Part shown: positions 44,200-52,618 of the stretch, piece after piece
Layout: each line of letters starts with the position of its first letter
Position numbering within the stretch: the first letter of the stretch is position 1
Source of the DNA: an uncultured Clostridia bacterium
GTDB taxonomy: Bacteria > Bacillota > Clostridia > Oscillospirales > Ruminococcaceae
Assembly: GCA_937892655.1 (NCBI GenBank)
Contig: CALBJC010000086.1
Coordinates: 1 to 57,707 of the forward strand
Length of the DNA stretch: 57,707 bases
Direction: 5' to 3'
The notes under the pieces: generated by a model
Seen by the model: only the letters and a program-made list of their open reading frames with translations
What the model was told of the DNA's origin: nothing
Database searches by the model: none
Program-made: the position numbers and the translations under genes

Positions 44200-45525
44200 T
44201 TGAAGAAAAGAAAAATTATAGCGGCTTTATGTATAATGGCTACCATTATGTCAGCCTGCAACAGAGTTGAGGTTTTAACCGATACTACTAAATACACAAA
44301 CTCCGATTCAACTCTGCCGCCTGTTACAGATGAAAGCTCACAAACAGATATAACTGACATTACAGATGTTACAGAAAATACTGAAAATACCGACATTTCA
44401 GACATAACCGATATAACAGACGATACTACACCTCCCGATGAGGTTGACCCTGACGCTACCTTTACCCTGACCTTTGGCGGCGATACAGCGCTTGATACCT
44501 TTTATGGCGAGCTTGGAAACGGCGCTTTGGTATGGGGAGGGGTAGAATATCCATTCCGAGATGTAAAGCCTATATTTGAAAATTCAGATTATACTATCAT
44601 AAACCTTGAAACTGCCGTCGCTACAGAGGGCGAGAGCGAAAAGCGCTATGGCTTTGGCTTTTTAACGCCGCCTGAGGCGCTCGAGTCGTTTACCTGGGCG
44701 GGTATAGATATGATGAATCTTGCCAACAATCATACCCGTGATTTTGGCGTTGAAGGCGTTGAGCTGACTCTTTCGCATCTAAAGGAATACGGCCTTGACT
44801 ATGTAGGGGCAGGTATGAATTTAGATGAGTCAAGAGAGTGTAAAATAGTTGAGAAAAACGGCATCAAGGTTGGCTTTTTGGCGTTCAACCTCTTTGTTTC
44901 ATCAGAAGGCTGGCTTGCGGGCGAAGATAAAGCAGGGCAGTCAGCGTGGACAGCTGATATGTATTCAGAATACCTTGCAGATATAAAAAAGTATGACAGC
45001 GAGGTTGACTTTTTAGTTGTGAGCGCTCACTGGGGCGTTGAAGAAACGTATGAGCTTACATCTTCTCAGCAGTCAATGGCAAGGCTTTTTGCAGATAACG
45101 GCGCTGACCTTGTTATCGGTCACCATCCGCACGTTGTGCAGGGAATTGAATACTACAACGGTGTTCCGATTTTTTACAGCGTAGGTAACCTTTTATTCTA
45201 TAAGCTTGAGGATATGCTTGACGGTATCTCAGGCGTATTTGAGGTAACCTTCCATAAAAACGGTGTAATTGACGCTAAAATCTATCCTGTATTCATAGGT
45301 TCATGCAGAGTACAGCTTTTAACTGAGGATGACGAGAAATATAACCACGTTTTGTCAGCACTGGGTATGTGCTCGCTGCCTTTTGATGTAGGCGTTGATA
45401 ATACGGGTAAAATAATTTTTAATTACTACGGTGATGAGCCGATTTTAGAGCCTGTAGAGCTTGTTGAAATTGACCTTGAGGGAATAAGAAACGAAAGCGC
45501 GCAGGAAAACGCAGAAGAAAATTAA
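44200..45525 (+). CDS. CapA/PgsA-family lipoprotein
   Basis: The gene uses a TTG start at 44200 behind AAGGAGGG. The 441-residue protein has a lipoprotein signal with lipobox IMSAC, a linker of Asp-Ile-Thr-type repeats (about 45-85) and a calcineurin-like CapA domain: FGGDTALD, NLETAV, NLANNHTRDFG, SAHWGVE and GHHPHVVQG. CapA-like proteins act outside the cell in polyglutamate capsule or related phosphoester chemistry. No capBC genes are adjacent, so its role here is open. Confidence 0.88.
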   Translation: MKKRKIIAALCIMATIMSACNRVEVLTDTTKYTNSDSTLPPVTDESSQTDITDITDVTENTENTDISDITDITDDTTPPDEVDPDATFTLTFGGDTALDTFYGELGNGALVWGGVEYPFRDVKPIFENSDYTIINLETAVATEGESEKRYGFGFLTPPEALESFTWAGIDMMNLANNHTRDFGVEGVELTLSHLKEYGLDYVGAGMNLDESRECKIVEKNGIKVGFLAFNLFVSSEGWLAGEDKAGQSAWTADMYSEYLADIKKYDSEVDFLVVSAHWGVEETYELTSSQQSMARLFADNGADLVIGHHPHVVQGIEYYNGVPIFYSVGNLLFYKLEDMLDGISGVFEVTFHKNGVIDAKIYPVFIGSCRVQLLTEDDEKYNHVLSALGMCSLPFDVGVDNTGKIIFNYYGDEPILEPVELVEIDLEGIRNESAQENAEEN

Positions 45526-45532
45526 GAATAAT

Positions 45533-45562
45533 AAAAAAGGCTGAGATCTCTCAGCCTTTTTT
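45533..45562. terminator. Bidirectional terminator
   Basis: Stem AGGCTGAG / CTCAGCCT with A6 before and T6 after, between converging genes. Confidence 0.92.
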
Positions 45563-45565
45563 CTA

Positions 45566-46318
45566 TTAATACATATTATTTCTGATTTCCTTGAGTGCAA
45601 ATCTGCCTTCTAAGCACTGACCTTCGTAGTCAGGGTGAAGCCCGTCTCTCAAATACTTGCCAGCACCGCCGATAGTTTCAAACTTCTCAATTATAGCGCA
45701 TTCGTTGAAGCAGTCGATAACGTGAGCGCCGAATGCGTTTGCAATTTGGCGAATAATAGGAATCTGCTTTCTTATCTTATCATTATGTTCAGGAGTAGCT
45801 GTCTGAATAGGTGTCAAGATAAATACTCTTACCTGAGGGAATTCCTCGTAAATTCTCTGGATACACCATCTCATAGCGCCTGCCTCAGTAAATACGTTTA
45901 CGTTTTTGAGAGTCTTGCCCATCAGTGCTGTGTCAGCGTCACCAAGACAGTCAATGCTGTCATTTGTGCCCATTGCAAATGCAAAGATGTCAGGGATTGG
46001 TGCAAGCCCTGCTTTAACATCGTGGATAAACTTCTGAGTATGTACAACAGCGCAGTTGTTAGCACGCATCTGAAGCTCATTCAAATCGTCAGTTTCTTCC
46101 CAGCCGCCGCTGATGCCTGCAAAATCAGGGTCATCATAATCCTGAGTAGTTACAGCGCCATCTTTTGTGGCGATCGTTCTTTTATACCAAACCGATGAGC
46201 CTACAGCTACATTGTAATGGCTTTTTAAGCCTAAATTTTCATATACATACCATGACCACTGCTTGTCAGCGGTAATGCTGTCACCGTCAACGCCGAAATT
46301 GAGCTTTGAAAAATCCAT
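45566..46318 (-). CDS. SGNH/GDSL-family hydrolase
   Basis: The 250-residue protein has GVDGDSITA (nucleophile Ser), GTNDS and DGLHPDYEG (catalytic Asp-His). It has no signal peptide. Family members remove acyl groups from sugars or lipids; being near GH95, it could deacetylate plant oligosaccharides in the cytoplasm, but that is inference. AAAGGAG precedes the ATG. Confidence 0.85.
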   Translation of the reverse strand: MDFSKLNFGVDGDSITADKQWSWYVYENLGLKSHYNVAVGSSVWYKRTIATKDGAVTTQDYDDPDFAGISGGWEETDDLNELQMRANNCAVVHTQKFIHDVKAGLAPIPDIFAFAMGTNDSIDCLGDADTALMGKTLKNVNVFTEAGAMRWCIQRIYEEFPQVRVFILTPIQTATPEHNDKIRKQIPIIRQIANAFGAHVIDCFNECAIIEKFETIGGAGKYLRDGLHPDYEGQCLEGRFALKEIRNNMY

Positions 46319-46413
46319 AATCCTTCTCCTTTGAAAACCATAAAAAATATTACTTTTTAATTATACTACTACGGGTAATACAAGTCAATAAAAGTTTGTA
46401 AGAACTTAAAAAT

Positions 46414-48741
46414 TTAAAGCTCTTTTATATGATAAGTCATACCGGCTTCTGCCTTAAACTGCGAGATGCCGTCAACAGTTTCATACGTTTGACCAAGTAT
46501 TACAAAATACTTCGGCAGCTTGATTTTACAGATCGTATCATAGTTTGAGTATAGTGAAATTTCAGTCACTTCGCCATTTTCCCACTTAGCCGATACCTCA
46601 AAGCCGCCTCTTGCGCAAAGGGATTTAAACTCACCGCTTTCAAGCACATCAGGGAGTGCAGGCAGAATTTCTATAAAGCCTCTGTGGCTCTGAATGAGCA
46701 TTTCAGCTACAGCCGCAGTTGCGCCGAAATTGCCATCAATCTGGAATGGCGGATGAAAATCCCACAGGTTATCATAAACGCAGGATCTCAAAAGCCCTGA
46801 AAATATTGAATACGCTCTGTTGCCGTCAGGTATTCTTGTCCATAAAAGCGTTTTGTATGCCCTTGACCAGCCGGTTGAGTCATCGCCGCGGTCGTTTAAT
46901 GAAGCGCGTGCGGCGTCAATGAGCGATTTGTTTTCAGGGGTGATCTGCTTTCCGGGGTAAAGCCCTAAAAGGTGAGAAGCGTGGCGGTGGTATTTCTGTG
47001 TCTTTGAGTGGTCAAAGCCCGCGTCATCCTCTTCAAACCATTCCTTGATAAGACCGTTTTTTGATACTGCATAAGGCTTTAATAAAGGCAGCTGCTCTTT
47101 AACTCTGCGTGTCAGTTCGTTGTCGATTTCAAGGTCTTCAGAGCATCTGATAAAATCCTTGTAAAACTGCTCGATAAGGCTTTGCTCGTAGGTGTTGCCT
47201 ATTGTAACAGGACCATGCTCAGGGGAGTATGACGGCGATGAAACAAAGCGACCCTGCTTATCATCAAAAATCATCCACTGAGTATAGAATTTTGCACATT
47301 CCTCCAAGATAGGATAAATCTTATCCTTCAGGTATTCCTTGTCATTTGAAAATTCATAGTATTCAAAAATGTTCTGACAAAGCCATGCAACCGCCGCTGT
47401 ACTCCAGCCCCAGTAAAAATCCCAGCCTGGGCAGGTGTGACCAAACGGTGTTGCCTGAGTATGCGCTATCCAGCCGTTTTTGTTATTTTCATCTGTGTCA
47501 ATGCCGTAGTATTCTCGTGCGGTAACTCTGCCGGGTGCGCGCATATCGTCGATAAAATCAACAAGCGGCTTTGCTGTCGGAAAAAGGTTTGTAACGTAAG
47601 CGTGCCAGTAGTTCATCTGCAGGTTTACGTTGATATGATAGTCACAGCACCATGGCGGAGTATTTGAATTGTTCCATACTCCCTGCAGATTAGCAGGCAG
47701 GTCGCCCTCTCGTGAGGAAGAGATTAAAAGGTATCTGCCATACTCATAAAAAAGCTCTGTAAGATACATTTTCTCTTCTCTTGTCAGAGTATCTTCCTTA
47801 AAGCCTCTCAGAAGCTCATCTGTAAAAAGGCTGCTATTTCTACCGCCGAGGTCAACAGATGATTTATCAAAAAGTGATTTGTAGTCATCAATATGTAAAG
47901 CTTTGATTTTTTCAAAGCCCAAAGCCTTTGCGTTTGTTACAATACTTTTTGTTTTATCGCAAGGGGTAATATCGCTTCTGTAAACAGGGTAGCTTGGCGC
48001 ATAATTTGTCTTTGTGCAAAGGTAGATTCTTGTGTCTGTAGCTGTTACAAAAACCTTGTTGTCACAATACTTTATTTTGCCGTCTGTTTCAAATAAAAGC
48101 GATGCTGCATACAAAAGTCCGTTATCCCAAAGAGTTCCTTTAATGGTGAGTATATTATCAGAAAACTCATACTCAATATCGCCTGGGGTATCGGCTATTT
48201 CAATATCAAATGAAAACTCCTTATCGCCATAAATCCTCATAGCGATAACATCATCAGGGTATGATGCAAAGTACTCTTTTTTAACGTTTACTCCGTCGCC
48301 CACAAACTCAGATGTCAAAATACTCTGTGAGATGTCAAGTGTACGACAGGTGTACTTTATATCTTCAAAATGAGTATTTACAAAAATACCTGCAAACTTC
48401 TGATAAGCGCCATACCCCTCGCCCTCGCCAGTAAGCTTTGGCAAAAGCTCAACTGCCTTATCATACTCGTTATTGTATAAATAATCCTGAACCTTTCTGA
48501 CATAAGGGTAAACATTTTTCTTGTTGCCGCCATTGTATTCTCTTCTTTCAGATGGTCCGCCTACCCACAAGGTCTTGTCGTTTAAAACAACCTCTTCTCG
48601 TACTGCGTCACCTGAAGCGGTAATACCCATTCTCGAATTACCGATAGGTAAAAACTCTGACTCCCAGTTTTTTGCAGGGGAGCTGTAGCTGAGTTTATAT
48701 TCCTTTTTAAGCCTGATTTCATCCTGTCCCAAAAAATCCAT
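46414..48741 (-). CDS. Glycoside hydrolase family 95 (alpha-L-fucosidase/galactosidase type)
   Basis: The ATG at 48741 has AGGAGG just upstream; an earlier ATG at 48756 lacks one. The 775-residue protein has the N-terminal beta-sandwich start (WESEFLPIGNSRMGITASGD, NDKTLWVGGP), an (alpha/alpha)6 barrel with SPEHGP, HASHLLGLYPG and the catalytic Asp region DGNFGATAAVAEM. GH95 removes alpha-1,2-L-fucose or L-galactose, for example from xyloglucan. No signal peptide, so it probably works on imported oligosaccharides. Confidence 0.93.
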   Translation of the reverse strand: MDFLGQDEIRLKKEYKLSYSSPAKNWESEFLPIGNSRMGITASGDAVREEVVLNDKTLWVGGPSERREYNGGNKKNVYPYVRKVQDYLYNNEYDKAVELLPKLTGEGEGYGAYQKFAGIFVNTHFEDIKYTCRTLDISQSILTSEFVGDGVNVKKEYFASYPDDVIAMRIYGDKEFSFDIEIADTPGDIEYEFSDNILTIKGTLWDNGLLYAASLLFETDGKIKYCDNKVFVTATDTRIYLCTKTNYAPSYPVYRSDITPCDKTKSIVTNAKALGFEKIKALHIDDYKSLFDKSSVDLGGRNSSLFTDELLRGFKEDTLTREEKMYLTELFYEYGRYLLISSSREGDLPANLQGVWNNSNTPPWCCDYHINVNLQMNYWHAYVTNLFPTAKPLVDFIDDMRAPGRVTAREYYGIDTDENNKNGWIAHTQATPFGHTCPGWDFYWGWSTAAVAWLCQNIFEYYEFSNDKEYLKDKIYPILEECAKFYTQWMIFDDKQGRFVSSPSYSPEHGPVTIGNTYEQSLIEQFYKDFIRCSEDLEIDNELTRRVKEQLPLLKPYAVSKNGLIKEWFEEDDAGFDHSKTQKYHRHASHLLGLYPGKQITPENKSLIDAARASLNDRGDDSTGWSRAYKTLLWTRIPDGNRAYSIFSGLLRSCVYDNLWDFHPPFQIDGNFGATAAVAEMLIQSHRGFIEILPALPDVLESGEFKSLCARGGFEVSAKWENGEVTEISLYSNYDTICKIKLPKYFVILGQTYETVDGISQFKAEAGMTYHIKEL

Positions 48742-48826
48742 AAAGGCCTCCTGCATACAAAAATAATACTGATTAAATTATATAATAATTTTTATAAAAT
48801 GTAAATATAAAATGCTATTTTATTTC

Positions 48827-48855
48827 TTGAAGTTGGTAGGAAATAGCGGTATAAT
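48827..48855 (+). promoter_or_regulatory. Promoter of the HAD gene
   Basis: TTGAAG (48827-48832), a 17-base spacer and TATAAT (48850-48855), 30 bases before the start. Confidence 0.75.
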
Positions 48856-48885
48856 TTATGTATGTTTTAATGAGAGGATTATGGT

Positions 48886-49551
48886 ATGAGAAAAATTGAA
48901 AAAGTAAATGCAGTTTTATTTGATATGGATGGTCTTTTACTTGATACAGAAAAGCTGCTTATAAAATACTGGTGTATAGCCGCGCAGGAAAAAGGCTATA
49001 ATATGCAAAAGCACCATGCGCTTTTTATCCGCTCTTTAGCGGGTAAGTGGGCGGCGCCGTATTTAAGACAGCAGCTCGGCGCTGACTTTGATTATCAGAG
49101 TGTACGTGAGCGCAGAAAAGAGCTTATGAACGCAGAGATCGTTGCAAACGGGCTTGATATAAAAGAGGGGGCTTTCGAGCTTCTGGAAGAACTTCAAAAG
49201 CGAGGCTTGAAGCGCTGTGTTGTAACAGCTACTGACTATGAGCGCGCCAAGTGGTATTTAACTCAGGCGGGGCTTTTTGATAAGTTTGATAAAATTATCT
49301 GTGCGCCGATGGTCGAAAACGGAAAGCCGGCGCCAGATGTCTATCTCTATGCCTGCGAGCAGATCGGTGAAAATCCGCAGGATTGCATTGCTCTTGAGGA
49401 TAGCCCTAACGGTGTATGCTCCGCAAGTGAGGCTGGCTGTAATACGATTATGGTGCCTGACCTTACTGACCCTACCCCTGACGATATGAAAAAGGTATGC
49501 GCTGTGGCTGCAAATCTCAGACAGGTAATACGGTTTTTGCCTGAGGCGTAA
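48886..49551 (+). CDS. HAD-family hydrolase (beta-phosphoglucomutase-like)
   Basis: The 221-residue protein has motif I FDMDGLLLDTE, motif II around VVTATD, Lys in GKPAPDVY and motif IV EDSPNG. These are features of the beta-phosphoglucomutase-like HAD branch with a helical cap at about 18-80. It may be a sugar-phosphate phosphatase or a mutase; the context of glycosidases fits either. Confidence 0.88.
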   Translation: MRKIEKVNAVLFDMDGLLLDTEKLLIKYWCIAAQEKGYNMQKHHALFIRSLAGKWAAPYLRQQLGADFDYQSVRERRKELMNAEIVANGLDIKEGAFELLEELQKRGLKRCVVTATDYERAKWYLTQAGLFDKFDKIICAPMVENGKPAPDVYLYACEQIGENPQDCIALEDSPNGVCSASEAGCNTIMVPDLTDPTPDDMKKVCAVAANLRQVIRFLPEA

Positions 49552-49657
49552 AAATCCTGATACATAACATAAGTAAAACTTATGCTTTTGTGTTTTTTTA
49601 CTAATCAGCGTGTCTTGAAAAAACAAAATTTGATGAAATTTTAAGTCCTTGTGTTAC

Positions 49658-49686
49658 TTGAAATTTCGTTATTTATGTGATATTAT
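49658..49686 (+). promoter_or_regulatory. Promoter of guaA
   Basis: TTGAAA (49658-49663), a 17-base spacer and TATTAT (49681-49686). A small hairpin CGGTATCATACCG lies just before the GGAGG site. No purine riboswitch is visible in the leader. Confidence 0.7.
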
Positions 49687-49755
49687 TAGTGTATGTTTTT
49701 AGTGATTTGATCGCGTAAAGTAAACTCGGTATCATACCGATTTGGAGGAATAATT

Positions 49756-50736
49756 ATGGATTCAAATGTAAGACCTGAGTCTATGGCTCGTATTACAACC
49801 CCTGAGCTTGCAGATGCTTTTATCGCAGAGCAGGTAGCGCTCATTCGTGAGCAGGTAGGCGATAAGAAGGTATTGCTTGCCCTTTCAGGCGGTGTTGACT
49901 CATCAGTTGTAGCAGCGCTTTTAATCAAGGCTATCGGCAAGCAGCTCGTTTGCGTTCACGTAAACCACGGCCTTATGAGAAAGGGCGAATCTGAGCAGGT
50001 TATTGAAGTTTTCAAAAATCAGCTTGACGCAAACTTGATCTACATCGATGCTACAGACCGTTTCCTTGATTTACTCAAGAATGTTGCAGAGCCTGAAAAG
50101 AAGAGAAAGATCATCGGCGGCGAATTCATCAAGGTATTTGATGAAGAGGCTTCAAAGCTCGAAGGTATCTCATTCTTAGCGCAGGGTACAATTTATCCTG
50201 ATATTTTAGAGTCTGACGGCGTTAAGGCTCACCATAATGTTGGTGGTCTCCCAGAGGATATGCAGTTTGAACTTGTAGAACCAGTAAAGCTTCTTTACAA
50301 GGATGAGGTAAGAGTTGTAGGTAAAGCCCTCGGTCTCCCTTCATCAATGGTTGACCGTCAGCCATTCCCAGGCCCTGGTCTTGGCGTAAGATGTCTTGGC
50401 GCTATCACAAGAGACAGACTCCACGCACTCAGAGAAGCAGACGCTATTTTGAGAGAAGAATTTGATAACGCAGGTCTTGCTCAGACAGTATGGCAGTATT
50501 TCATCGCTGTACCTGATTTAAAGAGCGTAGGCGTTAAGGATTCAAAGCGTTACGAAGGCTGGCCTGCAATCATCAGAGCAGTCAATACAAAGGACGCTAT
50601 GAGCGCTACGATCGAAGAAATTCCATACGCCGTACTCCACAAGATCACAAACAGAATCACAGCAGAGGTAGAAGGCATCAACCGTGTCCTCTACGACCTC
50701 ACTCCAAAGCCGGTAGGCACTATTGAGTGGGAATAA
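49756..50736 (+). CDS. guaA: GMP synthase, ATP-pyrophosphatase subunit (no glutaminase domain)
   Basis: The 326-residue protein has the PP-loop LSGGVDSS at 43-50, QGTIYPD, HHNVGGLP, RQPFPGPGLGVR and the C-terminus GTIEWE of GuaA. It converts XMP to GMP. The N-terminal glutamine amidotransferase domain (about 190 residues) of usual bacterial GuaA is missing, and the 204 bases upstream do not encode it, so a separate glutaminase subunit must exist elsewhere or ammonia is used. The 3' end is the integration site of the island that follows. Confidence 0.93.
   Translation: MDSNVRPESMARITTPELADAFIAEQVALIREQVGDKKVLLALSGGVDSSVVAALLIKAIGKQLVCVHVNHGLMRKGESEQVIEVFKNQLDANLIYIDATDRFLDLLKNVAEPEKKRKIIGGEFIKVFDEEASKLEGISFLAQGTIYPDILESDGVKAHHNVGGLPEDMQFELVEPVKLLYKDEVRVVGKALGLPSSMVDRQPFPGPGLGVRCLGAITRDRLHALREADAILREEFDNAGLAQTVWQYFIAVPDLKSVGVKDSKRYEGWPAIIRAVNTKDAMSATIEEIPYAVLHKITNRITAEVEGINRVLYDLTPKPVGTIEWE
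50725..50736 (+). other. attL: 3' end of guaA
   Basis: GAGTGGGAATAA encodes E-W-E-stop of GuaA. A near-identical direct repeat (GAATGGGAATAA) lies at 57024-57035, also reading E-W-E-stop. Confidence 0.75.
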
Positions 50737-51106
50737 AGGTCAAAATTCTCTCAGTTCTCTGAGGTCCCACAGAACCTCATTTTTCTCAAAAAAGCTCGAT
50801 TTATCTCGTGTTTTCTCCACATTCTCAAGATTTGGAGTTTGAGCTGAGGTCAATTTGATACCAAAAACAGAATAATTTCAAGTGGCTTTATAGTGATCCG
50901 CTCACCCTTATGCGAGTAAAGGTGAGCGGATTTCTTACATATTGGGACTTTTCAGAGAAAATTGGGCGTTATCACGCTGCCGCTACCCATCCCGGAGAAT
51001 TTATTTGGTACTGCGAAAAGTAGTGTCAACTGGCTTTGGGGTTTCCACTTTTGATGCCGTTGGTACACCATTTGGTACTAAATATATATTTTCAGGAGGG
51101 CGTTTT
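50737..51106. other. Integrase-side non-coding region with candidate arm sites
   Basis: There is no supported gene. It holds copies of TTTGGTAC or its complement at 50856-50865, 51004-51013, 51060-51066 and 51071-51080, and TCAACTGGCTTTG (51026-51038), whose perfect inverse is at 56793-56805. These may be integrase arm-binding sites. Confidence 0.5.
50896..50934 (+). terminator. Terminator-like hairpin after guaA
   Basis: An 11-bp stem ATCCGCTCACC / GGTGAGCGGAT with a 14-base loop and T-rich tail, inside the island. It may end guaA transcription after integration. Confidence 0.65.
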
Positions 51107-52189
51107 ATGGGTGCTTACAAAGACAAAGGCGGACGTTGGTACGTATCTGTTCGCTACAGAAACTGGTTGGGAGAACCATCCCGCAAAACCAAGAGAGGAT
51201 TTACGACAAAGCGTGATGCGCTGGCATGGGAACGTGAGTTTCTGCAAAAGTATTCCGGGAGTCTGGATATGACTTTTAACTCGTTTTATGAAGTCTATCG
51301 GAATGATCTGCAGAACCGCATCCGACAGAACACATGGGTGACAAAGAGCAGTATTATTGAGAAAAAGATCCTGCCGTATTTCGGGGATAAGCGAGTACGG
51401 GATGTAAAGCCAGTAAATGTGCTCCATTGGCAAAACGTCATCATGGAAACGACGGACGAAAACGGTATGCCATATTCGCCGGTGTATCTCAAGACGATCC
51501 ACAATCAACTCAGCGCCATGTTCAATCACGCCGTACGGTTCTATGGCTTACCGGAGAACCCTGCCGCCAAAGCCGGCAACATGGGTAAGGAGAAATGCGG
51601 CGAAGTGCTTGTCTGGACGAAGGATGAATATCTGCAATTCATAGAAATCTTGAAGGACAAGCCCGCTTCCTATTACGCTTTTGAAACGCTCTATTGGTGC
51701 GGTCTGCGCCTTGGCGAGATGCTTGCGTTGACACCTGCTGATTTCGACTTTGAGCGGAAAATCATTCATGTTACAAAGTCTTTCCAGCGGATAAAGGGTG
51801 AGGATATCATCACCCCGCCCAAAACAGAAAAAGGTATCCGCCGTGTCCTCATGCCGGACTTTTATGCCGATAAAATGCAGGCTTATATAGAATCGTTACA
51901 GCCCAGCGAAAACGTCCGTATCTTCCCGTTCACGAAATCTTATCTGCATCACGAAATGCGCCGTGGCTGTGCAGCCAGCGGCGTGAAACGAATACGGATC
52001 CACGGAATCCGACATAGCCACATCAGTTTGCTGATTGATTTGGGTTTCTCGGCTGTAGCCATTGCGGATCGTGTTGGGCATGAGAGCATTGATATAACCT
52101 ATCGCTATGCTCATGTGTTCCCGTCCACGCAGATGGAAGTTGTGTCGAAGCTGGACAACATGATGGCTGACCTACAAGCATCTGATTAA
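51107..52189 (+). CDS. int: Tyrosine recombinase (integrase)
   Basis: The ATG at 51107 follows AGGAGGG; the frame is open about 55 codons further without a good start. The 360 residues have an N-terminal arm-binding domain (KGGRWYVSVRYRNW), a core-binding SAM-like domain and a catalytic domain with Arg in CGLRLGEM (about 202), H-x-x-R in HGIRHSH (about 299-302), GHESID and Tyr in TYRYAHVF (about 333). It should integrate and excise the island at guaA. No excisionase gene is evident. Confidence 0.93.
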   Translation: MGAYKDKGGRWYVSVRYRNWLGEPSRKTKRGFTTKRDALAWEREFLQKYSGSLDMTFNSFYEVYRNDLQNRIRQNTWVTKSSIIEKKILPYFGDKRVRDVKPVNVLHWQNVIMETTDENGMPYSPVYLKTIHNQLSAMFNHAVRFYGLPENPAAKAGNMGKEKCGEVLVWTKDEYLQFIEILKDKPASYYAFETLYWCGLRLGEMLALTPADFDFERKIIHVTKSFQRIKGEDIITPPKTEKGIRRVLMPDFYADKMQAYIESLQPSENVRIFPFTKSYLHHEMRRGCAASGVKRIRIHGIRHSHISLLIDLGFSAVAIADRVGHESIDITYRYAHVFPSTQMEVVSKLDNMMADLQASD

Positions 52190-52244
52190 TATGCCCCATA
52201 TTTGACGAATTTGCAACAAAAGCAAGTAATTTGCAGCTACTACA

Positions 52245-52273
52245 TTGAAAACTGAATTGAAATATGCTATAAT
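52245..52273 (+). promoter_or_regulatory. Promoter of the HTH-nuclease-herA genes
   Basis: TTGAAA (52245-52250), a 17-base spacer and TATAAT (52268-52273). Confidence 0.8.
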
Positions 52274-52318
52274 ATACTTAAACTCAGCAAACAGTGAATT
52301 ATGCTCGGCGATTTCGGG

Positions 52319-52335
52319 ATAGCAAAGCTTGCTAT
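52319..52335 (+). promoter_or_regulatory. Palindrome just before the HTH gene (possible operator)
   Basis: ATAGCAA-AGC-TTGCTAT is a perfect 7-bp inverted repeat one base before the GGGG ribosome-binding site. It could bind the HTH product (autoregulation) or form a hairpin that limits translation. Confidence 0.45.
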
Positions 52336-52348
52336 AGGGGTGATAAGT

Positions 52349-52579
52349 ATGACAATCAGCTATAAGAAACTTTGGAAGCTTCTCATTGATAGAGATATGA
52401 AGAAAAAAGACTTATGTGTTGCAGCAGGCATAAGCCATGCTTCGATGGCTAAGTTGGGAAAAAACGAGAATGTTACCACAGATGTGTTAGTGAAAATCTG
52501 CACTGCTTTGCAGTGCGACATTAGCGATATTATGGAATTAACACATGATACCCTAAAACGTGATACTGAAGAATCTTGA
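52349..52579 (+). CDS. Small Cro/C1-type HTH regulator
   Basis: The start is ATG 52349 (MTISYKKLWKLLIDRDMK); the frame extends upstream without a ribosome-binding site. The 76-residue protein has the XRE five-helix pattern (DLCVAAGISHASMAKLGKNE, TDVLVKICTALQCDISDI) of the short YozG-like branch. It is 39 bases before the nuclease gene and probably represses the cassette. Confidence 0.88.
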   Translation: MTISYKKLWKLLIDRDMKKKDLCVAAGISHASMAKLGKNENVTTDVLVKICTALQCDISDIMELTHDTLKRDTEES

Positions 52580-52618
52580 TTATCAGGCAACCAATTTTTA
52601 TATACAGGTGGTGAAGAG

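Noticed and set aside
50942..51106. Longer integrase frame starting at 50942
   Set aside because: The upstream part has no ribosome-binding site and its translation does not resemble an integrase N-terminus, while AGGAGGG precedes the ATG at 51107.
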